Assembly (NCBI GenBank): GCA_037102815.1 | Contig: BTPP01000001.1 | Location: 5,047,001-5,111,000, forward strand | Source: Neurospora intermedia | Taxonomy: Eukaryota > Ascomycota > Sordariomycetes > Sordariales > Sordariaceae | Reading direction: 5' to 3' | DNA: 64,000 nucleotides | Position numbers and translations under genes: made by a program | Notes under the pieces: model-generated | Database searches by the model: none | Told to the model about the DNA's origin: nothing | Seen by the model: only the letters and a program-made list of their open reading frames with translations | In this document: in pieces, positions 24,895-37,357 of the stretch | Numbering within the stretch: position 1 is the first letter of the stretch | Layout: the number at the start of each line of letters is the position of its first letter

Positions 24895-27800
24895 TCAAGC
24901 ATTGATAGCTTCTTGTAGTGGTGGGCTCACAACCAACTCCTCCCCTTCCTGTAGTACGTCCGTCGCAGCCGCCGCTGCCGATGACGACGCAGGACGATGG
25001 TCCTTATCGCTGCTGACCTCCTTACCCTCCTCACTTCCCCTTCGTAACGGAGAAGCAACTCGTGTAGCCACAGGAACTGACTGCGGGGTGAAAAAGACGG
25101 TTTCGCGGTTCTCACCACGGCTGCTGGACGGCGGCGTCATGTTCAGCATCTCATGTCCCTCGCTTGGCTCCGACTCGCCCTCAATCGGGGGAAGAGGCGT
25201 CCGTCGGCCGTCTGAAAAGCTGACGGCAGCATCACTCTCTTCATCCGAAGGAATGGCCAGATTCGCGGACGAAGGAGGAACACTCCTTGTTGTCGCATGC
25301 TGAGAGGCAGAGTACTTCCTGTGCAGATCTCTGAAGCTCTTAGCGGTTGCAGTGCTGGCGCTGGCGGCGGAGCCGCGGTGCTCACGGCGCGCGTGAGAGG
25401 CTGACCTGGCAGTCAGGATGGACCGGAAGTCAGACCCTTCCGCGACGGCCTGGTCACGGCTGCCACCGTTCTCCGAACCGAAACGCTCGTTGCTCTCGGC
25501 AATCGACGCGTCATCGCGCTGCTTCCAGTGACGGATGCGCTCCTCCGGGGACATGTTCTGCAACTGGAGCTCCGTGCCAAAGTTGATGACCGAAGCTTTC
25601 TTGCCATGTACCACAAAAGAGCCAGTGCTGCGAACGAGGACGTCAGGACCCTCCTGGCTGGCCTCATCTGACACAACGCTAGCGCTGGCAGAATCCCTAC
25701 CCCTCCGACTGCGGTGATGGGAGATATGGCCGGCGCCCTCGCGAAGAGTGCGTTGAAAGCTGCGGCGGATTTTGTGCTTCTCCTTCTCTGACTGAGCATT
25801 ACCATCCGTATCTGTAGCCAAACTCGGGGGCCTCTGTTCTGAGCCACGACGAGCAGACTCGAGCAAGCCGGCTTGCGCCAAGAGGTCATGCTCTTCGGCA
25901 TCGATCTCGTCCTGATCAAATTTGCTTTCCGAAGTTGAGCCCGAGCTTGTCAAGCCTCTTGATGGGGTTGCTGCCAAGGAGCGGCTGGACGATACAGCAC
26001 TAGACACCGACTTCTTGCGGGGGTCAGTATTCTCTACCTCCTTTTGCTGGGATGCTGGGCCAGTTGCACTAGTTGGCGGTGTTTGGATGGCGTCAGCTTG
26101 CGGAGAGTCTTCGTCTGGCTTCTTGACAATGGTAGGTACCTTGCCCATCAAGGACTGGACAGGAGACTGAGGACTCTGCGGATAACCCGAGTTGCGACTG
26201 GTTCTTGTATCCTCTCTAGTGAGAGGCTCCTTGCTGGGTGTCAAGGCGCCGATAGCGGTCTCAGCTTGCATGCCCAACATCTCGCGCTCCTCCTCGAGGT
26301 CCATCAACAAAATGTCTCGGTGACATTTGAGCTTCCAAATCTCCATTCGAGTCCACTTCAGCTGTGCTGCCATTCGCGCTGCGGATAGCAACATTTGCTC
26401 ACGCGTCTTGGGTTGAATCGGTGCCAAAATTTGGAGGTGCCTCGAGTTCCGAAGCTGCATTTCCAGTGTCTTCTCTGTCTGCAAGAGCTTCTCGTTGGCA
26501 TCGGCAATTTTCTGTAGCATTATCGCCCTCCGAGCGGCCAGTATGTCTTGCGCCATCTTGTGGTCAATCTTGCTGCGTGATACCGAAACTTCTCCTGTTG
26601 GTGTTTGTATACGCTGAGAGCCCGTGTCGAGCCTCCTGATGGCTCTGCGCCCTTGCCCATCAAGATTAGCCCCCACCACGCCCCGCATCCGCACTCCGGA
26701 TGTTCTGAAGGCAGCAGCGTAGTTGAGCTTGGCCAGCCAGTCATTCATCTCGTTTTCATCCTCGGCAAGAAGGACCTCCTCGAACCCGCCGTGCCTGACA
26801 TAGACAAAGGCGTGCTTGTGCTTTTTATAGCTAGAGTCCATAAGTGCCACGGCACCATCTGTTGACATTAACGCATCGGGCTTGAACTCTTCCAGAGGCG
26901 GTTTGAAAATGCATGGATCACCGTCATGACCCCTTTTGACGTGGTCCTCGAACTGGTGCATAAGATGCTTGATCCAAGTGGTGTTGCGGAAGAAGTAGAG
27001 TTGAGCTCCAGTAAGGATGGCACCCCACTCCTGCCACGGGGATCTTGTCTTCTTCTTCTTGGTGTCCTTTCGCCAGAGGATACCCACCTTGGTGATCTTG
27101 ATGTCAACGATGCCTGGATGTGCATCTTGCGGGTTGTTGGCTGTCTGATCAGACATGAATGCGTCTGGCCGTGACCTTGCTGACACTATCTGCAGTACGC
27201 CAGTCTTGAAGAAGGTTTTGTGGAGTTCTTTCATGTTGAGCGTCCTGGCCGTCCCTAGGTAACTATATGGGTCCTCCAGATGCATCACATCCCTCAGCGT
27301 GGGCCTTAGAATGTCCAGCTTATTGTCGATGATCAGAGTGTAAGGATCTATCGGTTCCTTGGCGACACGTTTTGCTGGATCGGGAGCGGTATGGGGGAAG
27401 ATCGACTTCTTTTTCGCCTTGTGAGCAATGATACGCTCCCCATTGATATCCAGATCATCCTCAACATGAATGAACGGCGTATAAGTGATATTGTCGTAGA
27501 ACACCTCCAGGATCTCATCAAACACGCCTTCTCCGCGCGTGTTCTTGAGGTAGTCTGCCTTCTGCATCTTGTGCTTGTTGTTCTTGTTGAACACATCGGT
27601 ATGTAGAATCAGCAATGAGAAAGCAATGAAGTATGCTTGGTCCGCAGTCGCGTAGATGCCAGGGTTGCACTCATGATAGCGGTTGGCAAACGCTTGTAGG
27701 GTGCGGTCGATTTGTTGAGTCTCCTTGGGCAGTTCCGCCTCCATGAGAAGCTTACGGATAGCCATGTCCATCGGATCTTCGAAGAATCTGAAGCTGCGCA

Positions 27801-29424
27801 TGTAGCTTCGGAGAACGGCCTGCGAAAACTGATCTGTACCCTTGGAGACAATTGCAGCAATAACGCTCCGACTGACAACCTCCAACAATCGCTCGAGATA
27901 TTTTCCCGGTGTATCATCTTCACGACGTTCTGGTAGAATAATCGAGTCCCTTGGAAGTTGTATCGAATTGTTCTTTGAATTGCCCGACCCAGGTGTTATG
28001 GGAGTCATGGCTCCTTGTTGGGTCAACGTCGAGCTAGAGTTCTGACGTAATCGACCGAGGCCGAGAAGATCCCCGAAGCTCTTCCTGCCTGTTGACATGG
28101 ACGCCCTGGCGGTTGCCGGAGGAGCGAGGTAATCCTCCGCGGATTCTCTTGGCGAGACTTTACCTAGGGAGCTCAGGGTCGAGGACCTACCTCGCCTATG
28201 CAGCTGTGCCCGTGTAGGTGACGCGCGACCGGAATTCCGTGAGCTTGGTCGAAACAGAGCAGTTGCTGGTGAGCTCGATTTGGAAAACAGAGTTGAAGAA
28301 CCTGTTGGGGGCGTTGTAGCACCATGCTGAGTTGACGGTCGAGATGGAGTTGGTGTCAAATGGGTGGTAGACCGTGACCTTGCCAGCGCGTTTGAACCTT
28401 CAGCAACGTGAGAGGAGGTCGACATATCAGAGTCCTCAGCCAAGTTCTTCTTTTGGAGGTGTGCAATAGGGAACAAAGATTCGGGCTGCTTCGGTTTCCT
28501 GCGCGGAAGCCTAAAGAAGGTTGTTGTGGTGTGAACTGTATGGGTGGTCGTCGTCGTGGTTCCATATACCCTATCGCCCGAGCTGGCATCTGACCTCGAT
28601 GATTCGGATAATCGATTGATGGGAAGTGCCAACGTCGTCGTACTTTCATCGCCGTATGCGGGAGGCGCGTGATGCGAGGACACTGGCCGTCTCGGGTCGT
28701 CGAAAGTGATTTGCTTCCCTCCCTGATCCCCACCAGCTGTTCGCACATTCTTTCGACGTTGATAGGTCCTATCTTCGTTCGTTTCATCCACCTGTTCCAT
28801 CATGGGGTGTTCACCGGATTTGCGACCAAACCGGCTGGAGAATCCCATCCTCGAGGGTCGTCGTTTCGGTACTACGGGTTCGAGGGTGGGCGCGGTGGTG
28901 ATGATCTCGGGAGCTACAGTTTAAAAAACAGGGCATGAGTAGCTGCTCTGCGGATACAATTAAGTGGCACATGGGGGAAGTCACGTACGACGCGGAAGAG
29001 GGGGCGGCTTCTCTGAGGCAGCTTGGAGCTTTGCCTTTGCCGCTAGCTGAGAGTCGGATGCATTACGAAACCTCAACATGGAAAAGCGCTTGGATTTCGG
29101 GGTCTCTGCAGGGACGGAGGGGGACAGGGAGTGGTCGACAGGGTCGCCCGTAGGCTGGGGAGCAGTACTTGACATTGTCGGTTCCAGATCAACAGTGGGC
29201 ATCACTGGCGTCGCCGGGGTCACCGGGGTCACGGGCGAGGGGGAAACGCTCGATATGGGGACCTCTCCGTCCTCTGGCGTCGTTACGAGAACCGGAAGGT
29301 CGGTGGCGGAGCCGGGTCGCGAATGGGTTCCATTGGCAGGCGGTACGGGAAGACTGTCAAGGATGGTGTGTCGGCGCATGTCAGACTCGCTGCCCGCGTT
29401 ACCGCGGCGTCGCAGAAAGGGCAT
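24895..29424 (-). CDS. SEC7-PH guanine nucleotide exchange factor for Arf (1484 aa)
   Basis: Activates an Arf GTPase in Golgi/endosome traffic (family knowledge); the architecture resembles yeast SYT1. Exons on the minus strand: 29424-28989 and 28913-24895, with a 75-bp intron. ATG 29424 (MPFLRRRGN) is preferred; an in-frame ATG at 29472 would add 16 residues. The SEC7 domain lies at about residues 477-622. The catalytic glutamate is E543 in ELPKETQQIDRTLQAF, and the AYFIAFSLLILHTDVFN motif follows. The PH domain lies at about 747-882 (EWGAILTGAQLYFF to MNDWLAKLNYAAAF). A helical region with LLQTEKTLEMQL and LKCHRDILLMDLEEE follows, then a long Ser-rich disordered tail. The N-terminal 470 residues are Ser/Thr/Pro-rich. 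Confidence 0.92.
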
Positions 29425-31845
29425 GGCTATGGGAATCTGCGTCCGTCGCGATCCATCGGGGACTGCATGCATGGAGGGCGGGCCCTGGAGTATCGGTTGC
29501 GTTCAGTTGGGGTAAAACGGCCAGCCCATTAATCCTATGGTTGTGTCAATGATGGCCTATGATGGAGAGAATCAGTCCGGCTTCGCGACGGACCGAAAGG
29601 CACCAAGCGTGGTCGGAGATGCGCAACGGAAGACGACGACGGCGGGCTGCGGGCGGGTGGTGGGTGTCGCTAAACGATTATCGTGGAACGCGCTCGGGGG
29701 ATGATGGAAGGCCGTGGCGAAAAGGAAGGGCGCAACCGTCAAGTGGTGGTAGAAAGATCGAGCGAGGTATTTCGAATTGAAGGCGCAGGCTTTCGTCTTC
29801 GTCTGGGTATGGATGCCGACTGGCGACTGGACGTGACAGGATGTTGGGGGGAGATGGTTGTAAGAACGTGAGGAATTACCAAGAGTCTGGGCGAAATTCG
29901 GGACGTGGTGGAAGCGTCAGCGAATGTAATCAATGATCCCTTTTTTTGGGTAGTGAGCGGGGAGAGACACGAATGGGATGAATGGGATGACGGGGAGGGC
30001 GGTCGAATGTCGGTTCGGTTGTCCAGGCCGGGGCCACACCAGGCCACCTTTGAAAGCCAAGCTAGGTCGCAAAGGGCTTCAGGCAGTTGCTCACTCAGTC
30101 TTGATCGTCTAGCCTAGACAGCTGAGGTATATGGTAATTGGTAATTAATGGCCGAATGAATGGAGTGAGATAGCGACGTTGACGTTGAGCAGGATTGTAA
30201 TTCCGTTGCAGTTTTCGGTTTCGATGCACTTCGTTCAGTTCGTTCTCGGTGCGTTGCAGGACGGGAAGGGCAGGTGTAAGACGGAGAGGGAGCGAGGGAG
30301 GTATGTACACGCGTACACAAGCGAGAGGTTCGGTTGCTAGGTATGTGAGGTACAACAAGACGGGCAATCTTAACAGGTAAGGTGGTTGCTGTAAGTAGCT
30401 AGGTAGTAACAGGTACAAAAGGTATATTGTGCGAAGAAAGAACTCGGAAATAAATGCGTTTGTAGGCAAGGTCCAGGTACATAGAAGGTGACCAGCAGCT
30501 AAGGTAAGGTACGGATGTGCAGAGGTTGTGTCAGACTGAGGTCAAATTGTTTTCTGTTTGGGGAAAAGGGGAGACTAGGACCAGGGCCGGAATTCAAAAA
30601 CAAGATGGAAGATGGCCGGCTGATGCGATGGAAGCCCAAACCGATCTGTGAGTGGAAAGGAAGCGCTCAATGGAAGCAGGCTGGAGCCCACTAAGCCCGG
30701 TAGTGTAGTAGTATGCAAGTTCCGTCGTTCGGTTCGTTGCAACTTTGACTTCTGGTCACTCGGTGTCGTTTTCTGGCAACTCCTCGTTTCCAAAGCTCAA
30801 CCAGGCCCCAGGCCAAGTGGATCTCGATAAAGTGGCCATGGTGGAGCGGGTCGGGTCCATCTGGGTCTCGTCAAAAAACCCCACCACGCCCAGCTAGGGT
30901 GCCACTTCCATTCTGAGACTGATGAGTCCAGAAATCACAAAATCCAATTCCAGTCTTCTTTCATGTCCATCGATTACACTGTCATCTGGAGATTGCTTCC
31001 TTTTCTTTTTCTCCATCAACCGTGTGTGTCACTCTCAACAACACAATGTCCGGAATTGGGCATCAAGTGGTAATCCCCTTCCTGATGTCTCCAACTTGGC
31101 GAGTAGAGAAAAAAAGCCCCAGAGAATGAACATGCTACATACATAGTAGTCATGATGGGTGATGCGCACCGCTGCCAGCTGAATTCCTTCCTACAAGTCG
31201 TCGCGGATGTTGAGGTCGTATTCCACGTCCCAAGGTCGGTCCAAGATTGACCAGAGTCTGATTGTCCCGGAAAAGCCAGAAGCCAATTTCAATCTTGATC
31301 ACCCAAATTAAACTCGGTGCTCCAGTGACTCGGGATTGCGCTGGGCGTGAATGAAATGAGGGGGGTTCATCCGCTCATTGGGCCCTTCTCCCTGCCTAAC
31401 CTCCCACGTCCTCCTCCACTTTGGACGCTGCCCACACACTCGCTAACGAGGGCTCCACGCCGTTCGAGGTTGCAGAGCCAAGAATAAATGTCTGCAAATT
31501 AGCTTCTCGGCCACGAGGCTTTCCGCCTCGACCTAAACCCATTTGATACCGAGTGTGCTCCAGATTGTGCGTGGTCGTGAGGATGAGTGTGTGCTTACTA
31601 CTTATGCGTTGAACCTCCCAAATAACGCCTCATCGGCCTTTCAGCTAACCAGCTTTGAACCAGACAACAGTCGTCCTTGTTCGCTGAGCACAATGACAAT
31701 GTTCACTTTAGGGACTGAGTGGTGCATAGGTACGTGCAGTGCAAGGATAACTGTGTCGATTTGAAAACCATCTGTAGCCAAGGTATAGAACGCCTGATTA
31801 TGCCCCCATTCTGGATGTGTAACACTACCTTATCATCCGACACAC
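29425..31845. other. 2.4-kb intergenic region between the SEC7-GEF and ECM14 genes
   Basis: Upstream flank of the SEC7 gene and downstream flank of ECM14. The open frames found are short and lack coding character. TAGGTA-type motifs recur near 30336-30342 and 30396-30402. No RNA gene was recognised. Confidence 0.5.
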
Positions 31846-33636
31846 TCACTTAAGGTCTACCCTGTCCTTATCATGCGAGGTGCGCTCCTTCGCCTTCGAG
31901 ATACTTTCAATACCATTGTTTCCCAGCAAAAAGTCACCAAAGTATTTCAGAGCATTCAACATCTCCTCTCCAGTGGGTATGATCTGCGATCTAGGAAGCA
32001 AAAACCCATAGATGCCGGTATCACGGAGTTTGACCTGGTAGCTATACCGGGAGTACAGTTCATCTGCATTGCCTGTCAGCATATGGTGTTCCTAACATCC
32101 CACAACGTCATGGCTAGAAGTGATGGAAAGAAAACTTACGATAGAACCAGTCAATGGCTGAGCCACCAGTGGCCTCATTCGCGGCGTCTTGACGGGTATT
32201 AGTGCCCTCACATGCTGAGCTCACCGTATAGAAGTTCCCGCTGGAGAGCCGGATGGCCTTGGCCAAACCAACGCCAAGTTCCTCGAGATTCTCGCGGTTC
32301 GGTGGGTCCTCATCGCATGTGGAGGTGTAAGGGAAAAGGATCTGCTGCGAGTACGAGTGCAAGTCCAAGAGCCCGACAAACTTGACACCGTTCTCAGTCT
32401 GGTTTCTTCCCCAGTCGGCCAGGCGGGTAGCCTCGACTGCCTGGAACGGTTTGTCACCACCATAACTTTCTGAACACGGGTCGACTTGAAAGTTGGTTTG
32501 GCCCGACACAGAGCCAAAAGCCTGATCGAGATCAAAGCCATGGCACCAAGACACCTTGGTTTGCTGTCTTGTTTTGCGCCACAGCCGATCAGTCTTCCAC
32601 GTGTAATCGTAACCATCTGGATTGACCACGGGAATGAAGATGATATCGAAGTGCTTGAGAAGCTTCGTGACCATCGACTCCTTTCCATAGGCCGTAATTA
32701 TTGACCACAAGAGGTACGTCACCGTGCTTGTCGATATCCATTCACGGCCGTGGAGCCCGCCGGTGACGAGAATCGTTTTCCTGGTGCCATTGTTTGCGTT
32801 GTCGCCGCTGTGATCTCCAATGCGGAAAGAGTGAATGGGTCTTCCCTCGTACGAGTCTCCAATGCTCTCCATCTTGGCTATAGATGGAAACATGGTCTCC
32901 ATGAGAGCCATCCAGCTTGTGATGACCTATTACATGTTAGCTCATGTGGTGTCACTCAGATTCTCTTGTGGAAGCTGTTGAAAGTCTCCATGTCCACATA
33001 TGACATTGAACCACATGCTAGAGGACTAACCGATAAGGGCTGGTAGTCGTGAAAGAAAATGTTTCCTTTCGTGTGTACAGCATCCAGGCTTTCAGCTGCA
33101 TCTCTGTATTCTGTTGTCTCGCCTTTGGTGGGGAATGTCGCCCGAACGGCTTCCTCGAGGTCAGGAATCAGAACGCTCCATTGTTTTTGCATTGAAGACG
33201 GGATAAGTCTGAGCAATGGGCGTAGCTGACTCTCCTCTAGTCGAATATCCACGAACTGTGGTGTGGAGGCCCAGACGTCCAGATGCTTTGCTTTGATGGC
33301 CTGGGCCAGAACCACCTGGTCTGTTGGTTTTGTAACATTGAAGCGTACCACAACGTCATCTCGATATTGGGAAAGCGATACGCTGGGTGAGGTGGAGTCG
33401 CTGTGTTTAGTTGATGGACGCCCGAATATGATCTCAGAAATGCTTTCGCGTAGCCATGTCAACCCCGACAAAGCACTCCCGTGCGCGCCTCGATAAAGGT
33501 CGTCGCTGTTCGCAGCGTCGATGAGTCCAGCGGGTTGTCCAGCGTGCCGAAAAGCGGCCGCATCAACGGTTGATGGGGAAAGCACAACACCGATCACCAA
33601 AGGTAGAACGGATAGACTCTCCGGAGATGGTCGCAT
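31846..33636 (-). CDS. ecm14: Inactive metallocarboxypeptidase ECM14-like protein (536 aa)
   Basis: M14-type secretory/vacuolar pseudo-carboxypeptidase; the yeast homologue affects cell-wall formation. Exons on the minus strand: 33636-33031, 32926-32140 and 32063-31846 (introns 104 and 76 bp). ATG 33636 gives a signal peptide ([20 protein letters not shown]). An in-frame ATG at 33795 would add 53 residues including another hydrophobic stretch, so the start is not settled. Propeptide up to about 190, then the peptidase fold. The zinc ligands are present: H261 and E264 in HGREW, H392 in LLDLHSYSQ. The [17 protein letters not shown] substrate block is intact. The general-base glutamate of active M14 enzymes is replaced: the motif before RDTGIYGF reads QVKL with K476 where Glu is expected. 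That substitution marks the ECM14 family. Confidence 0.93.
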
Positions 33637-34541
33637 TTTGCCGTTAGGTGCAAAAGAGAAAAGCCAACATGCGAGGATGGACAAGAGAACTGAAGTTGAA
33701 AGTGCTTTCTGTTTTGTAAGAAGTGAGTCCCCACGCCACAGCCGGTTTCGCTCGACGGCACTGTTTGGCGTTTGTTTTATGTACAGGGAGGGCATTGACG
33801 CCTCTGGGGCAAATGCTTGGATGTTGTTGGAGGGTACGGTTCCGTCCTAGCGAACTGAGCCCAGGCATTTCAAGGCAGGTGTCCACAGCCTGCCGGGCGG
33901 GTGGGTTTGCAGATGGCCGCCTATCTCCACACCTGGCAGGGCTGACTTGCCAGCTGTCCTCAGGGGATCCATGAGTCGTCCGAACGAGGTCAAGGAACCA
34001 AACGTAGGAATTGACTTCAGCTTGAATCTGTCTGTTGACATGCCTCGCGATACGGCAGTGAACCACTAGGGTACTTCAGGATCCAACCCAGAGAACCCCA
34101 TATAATTGAGCTATCTACATAACGGCACCCATGTGTGACTCCAGCCGTGTGCCATTCCCGCTGGCTTCCAATCGCCTATTCAACATGCCTACTCTACTAC
34201 GCAGTAGCCTAGGCGCCTAGAGGTAACCAGCGGTGACACTGTGCTGGCTTACAGAATTCGATTGGCTGTCCATCTTTACGATATTCTGTTTCTAAGCGCG
34301 GCTGCGAATGGGAGCTCAAGGAAAGCCATACTTAGACAGCACTTAGGGCTCCCCGCAGCCTGGGGTCTTAAGCGTGCCTCAAAGCCAAGAGTCTCTATTT
34401 ACGGTTCCGCTTGGGTTGACTTCTGAATGCCCGACGTCGAAACCTTTGATGTTGAATACTTAACCTTAGGATTGAGTCATTCAACAGTTGTCAATAACTT
34501 GTTTTGAACCTACGTTTCATTGTTACCGTTCAACTGAGAAA
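33637..34541. other. Divergent intergenic region between ECM14 and a gene of unknown function
   Basis: 905 bp. It may include a 5' extension of ECM14 up to 33795 if the upstream start is used. No other gene seen. Confidence 0.55.
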
Positions 34542-35903
34542 ATGGCTTTCGACGATAGCATCACGGCCTTACTAGAGACATACTCCAACTGCGCAACCCT
34601 CCTCAAAGCCTACAAGCACGATGCCAACGGAGAAGATGGAAACGTCAAGGTGGACGCGCAGAATAAGCATCTGCGCAAATCCTTGAAAGCCGATCGTGCA
34701 ATGGTGGAGCGTGCCTATTCTATCAGGTTAGCCGAGTTGGGCAGCCGCTTGAAGAGGGGTGATGGTAGGATATAAGATTCCAATATGGTGGAAGGAGCAC
34801 GGTTGCATTCAAAGTTCATGTGCTGACACCTGCCTCAAGCCCGTTCTGTATCTGCGGTAGATGGGATACTGAAGAGACTCAAAGCAGCAATTTCCAGTTT
34901 GCTCCGTGCCTCAAGCAACAAGCAAACCCCGGCTCTAAATTACGACGCACTCAGGTCCCTTTCAAACTCGTCCAGAAACGAGGCCATCAAGACCATTGAC
35001 AACCTAGCCCGTCGCTTAGGAGGTTCTCGCACGAGCAGGTCGGTGGTGTCCATGTCATCGAAACCTACACGCGCCTCTTCGCCTTCATCGCGAGCTCGAC
35101 GGCAACATCCACCTATGTCGAAGTCGGCTTCCTCTCTACCGAAAAAGAGTCACTCCGACAACCCGACTGCAAGCTTAATCTCTAACTCTACCTCTAGTCG
35201 ACAGAGGAGGAAATCATCGCAGGCTGAGGAGGAAGCGCGAATGAGCAAACAGAAGTCAAGTCCCAAGGACAGTATACCAACAGAAGTCAGCAACCCAGCC
35301 GCAAGCGCCATTTCTTCCCCCGGTCGACATAAGAAGAAACCACCACAGAACAACGATAAGACACGAGCGAGCAAAGAAAGACTTAATTCTAAAATCAAGG
35401 AAATCACTATGACGTCCGAAATGGGCAATCCCACTGCGAGCTCAGTGTCTGCCGCTCATCAACACAAGAGAAAGTCCCCACGAGCTGAGGAGGTAATAAA
35501 AGTGAGGAACGAAAAGACGATTCCAAAACAGCAGTCTCAAGGCACCGTAGCCGTACCACCACCACCGCCGCCGCCGCCGCCGCCTCCTCCTCCTCCTCCT
35601 CCACCACCACCACCACCAGCAGGAGAACACGTAGTGCAAATTCGATCACATCCACGACACAGCCAGTTTGGGGCGGCGATGCGCAATCGGATGTCCTTCA
35701 TGTCCTTTGCTTCTGGGAGCACAAGACTTGGAGAGATGTCCGACCGGAAATGGCTGGCTCAACACACCATACCCGAGGCCAACTCGGATGAATACGACGT
35801 TCCTGTCCTCTACCCGTTGAGACCGTATAAGGCTGAAATCAAAGAAAAGAAGTTCTTGGGCCTTTTTGGCCGAAGAAGGCAAAGACATCACGATGATGAT
35901 TGA
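34542..35903 (+). CDS. Conserved fungal protein of unknown function with a polyproline run (428 aa)
   Basis: Not assigned a function. Exons 34542-34764 and 34840-35903 (75-bp intron, CTCAAG acceptor). The join reads LGSRLKRGDARSVSAVDGILKRL, a continuous helix. The first 160 residues form a helical region with DDSITALLETYSNC, HLRKSLKADRAMVERAYSIRLAE and a conserved-looking YDALRSLSNSSRNEAIKTID segment; I recall this pattern in uncharacterised ascomycete proteins. The middle is Ser/Lys-rich with repeated blocks of the type SxxRQ(R/H)KRKS(S/P), probably disordered. A run of 21 prolines occupies residues 314-334. The C-terminus is basic and ends in DDD after FGRRRQRHH. Polyproline could recruit profilin or SH3/EVH1 proteins (inference only). 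Confidence 0.8.
35556..35618 (+). repeat. Polyproline trinucleotide tract in coding sequence (21 Pro)
   Basis: CCA x3, CCG x6, CCT x6, CCA x6, all in frame in the gene at 34542-35903. Each block is homogeneous, which suggests separate slippage expansions. Confidence 0.9.
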
Positions 35904-37357
35904 AAGGGCATGGCTGGCTAGCGCTTACTTTCCTAGGTGCTTGGGTCGTGGCTCCCTGCCATTGAACCTGGACTTGCTTGCGTGTCGAGGCGGGATCACA
36001 GTAGAGGTAGGTGGATGTGACCGGATTGGAGGTTAGGGCAAGGACTTGTCCAAAGATGAAGTTTCCGCTTCCGATGGAAATGGAAATTTGGACAAGAGTG
36101 ACATTGGAACTTGTGGGTATGAAGAAGGTACATGGTGGTGATCGTTGTGATTGAGGCGTGAGCCATTCCGCAGATACCCTTCCATTAGTGTACAATGACC
36201 GCCGAGGAAAGAAACGTCGACTGCACCCCACCAGAGCATTCCACTTGCTCGGGATATCCAGGTGCTCTGACATAACATCTTGGTCGCAAACTTGACACAA
36301 GTCCTGTTAAGATATCCTCCATGTTTGGCCCTTATTGCCTCGCTGCCTCCCAGCATAGGTACATAGGTACCTATACATCAACCGATATTACCATCTTCTA
36401 TTTCTCTGTTTAGGCATCGCTGCTGTGAATGAGGGCTTGCCCGTGCTTTCCAGTTGAAAGTTCGCGTCGGGATCGAATAGACCGCAGCTTTGACGGAAAA
36501 GAGCGCCCACCAGAGGCACCGACCTAACTACCTACCTATCTACCTACCTAAGTCAGAGATCGCCACCAGCGTGCAGTTTGGTAGTAACTTCCTCTCAGAC
36601 TTCCCCACATGCGAGGAAGTCACGGTCTCCTGTTAGAAAGTCCCCGAGGCAGGCAAAGACCAGACGTACACGCTTTCCACTCAGCTGTTTTCTCACACTA
36701 AGGGAATCATGGAAAAGCAGTGCGTGTCGGCATCATGAGACGTGTATCACATCACACACATATTGAAGCTGTGTGGATAGAATCACAGAGATGCGGCCAG
36801 TTCTTTCCACAGGTTTGATTCATATCTTCAGCGACCTTCAGCTACATGAGGAGAACACAACTGAGTAGATGGATGACGACCGGCCGTTGTTTCCGATGAC
36901 TGGATTACTGTCATGGTTCTGGAACGATCTCATCAAGTCGCTTTCTCATGGCAGCATTCAACGCTCCTTCAACATGCTTTGGACCAGTCACAAGGCGGTA
37001 GATGCGGAAGTCAGCAAGCACACTTCTTGTAAGGCACGTTCATCCCACAGAGTGTCTTTCCCTACAAGTATTCACTCATTGGTATCTCCTGCTCATAATT
37101 GCCATCTCCAAGGGCACCTCTTCAATGCAACGAGGGAAAGTGGTTATTTACTATTTTGCCGAGTCGTCAGGCCATTGGGTAGGATACCGAAGGGGTACAT
37201 AAACTGGGCATGTCCTCCTTTTTCTCACGCTCTACTTTTCCTCTTCCGTCTTCTCTCCAAACCAGAACACCATTCTACTTTGATTCGTCGTTGACATCTG
37301 TATTACTCTCACCATTCTCTATACTGTTATCATACATATTCTTTTTCAGTCTTCATC
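35904..37357. other. Intergenic region with CTAC-type repeats
   Basis: About 1.45 kb. It contains a CTACCTACCTAT-like tetranucleotide run at 36528-36550 and an inverted TAGGTACCTA at 36366-36375. Open frames at 35839-36300 (minus) and 36869-37294 (plus) lack recognisable domains and are not called. The final 150 bp before 37358 are CT-rich, like a leader. Confidence 0.5.
36528..36550 (+). repeat. CTAC tetranucleotide repeat
   Basis: About five to six imperfect CTAC(C/T) units. The same TAGGTAGG/CCTACCTA motif occurs singly in several other intergenic regions of the window. Confidence 0.7.

Noticed and set aside
35839-36300. 153-codon minus frame overlapping the end of the polyproline gene
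   Set aside because: It overlaps the 3' end of a better supported gene and has no recognisable domain.
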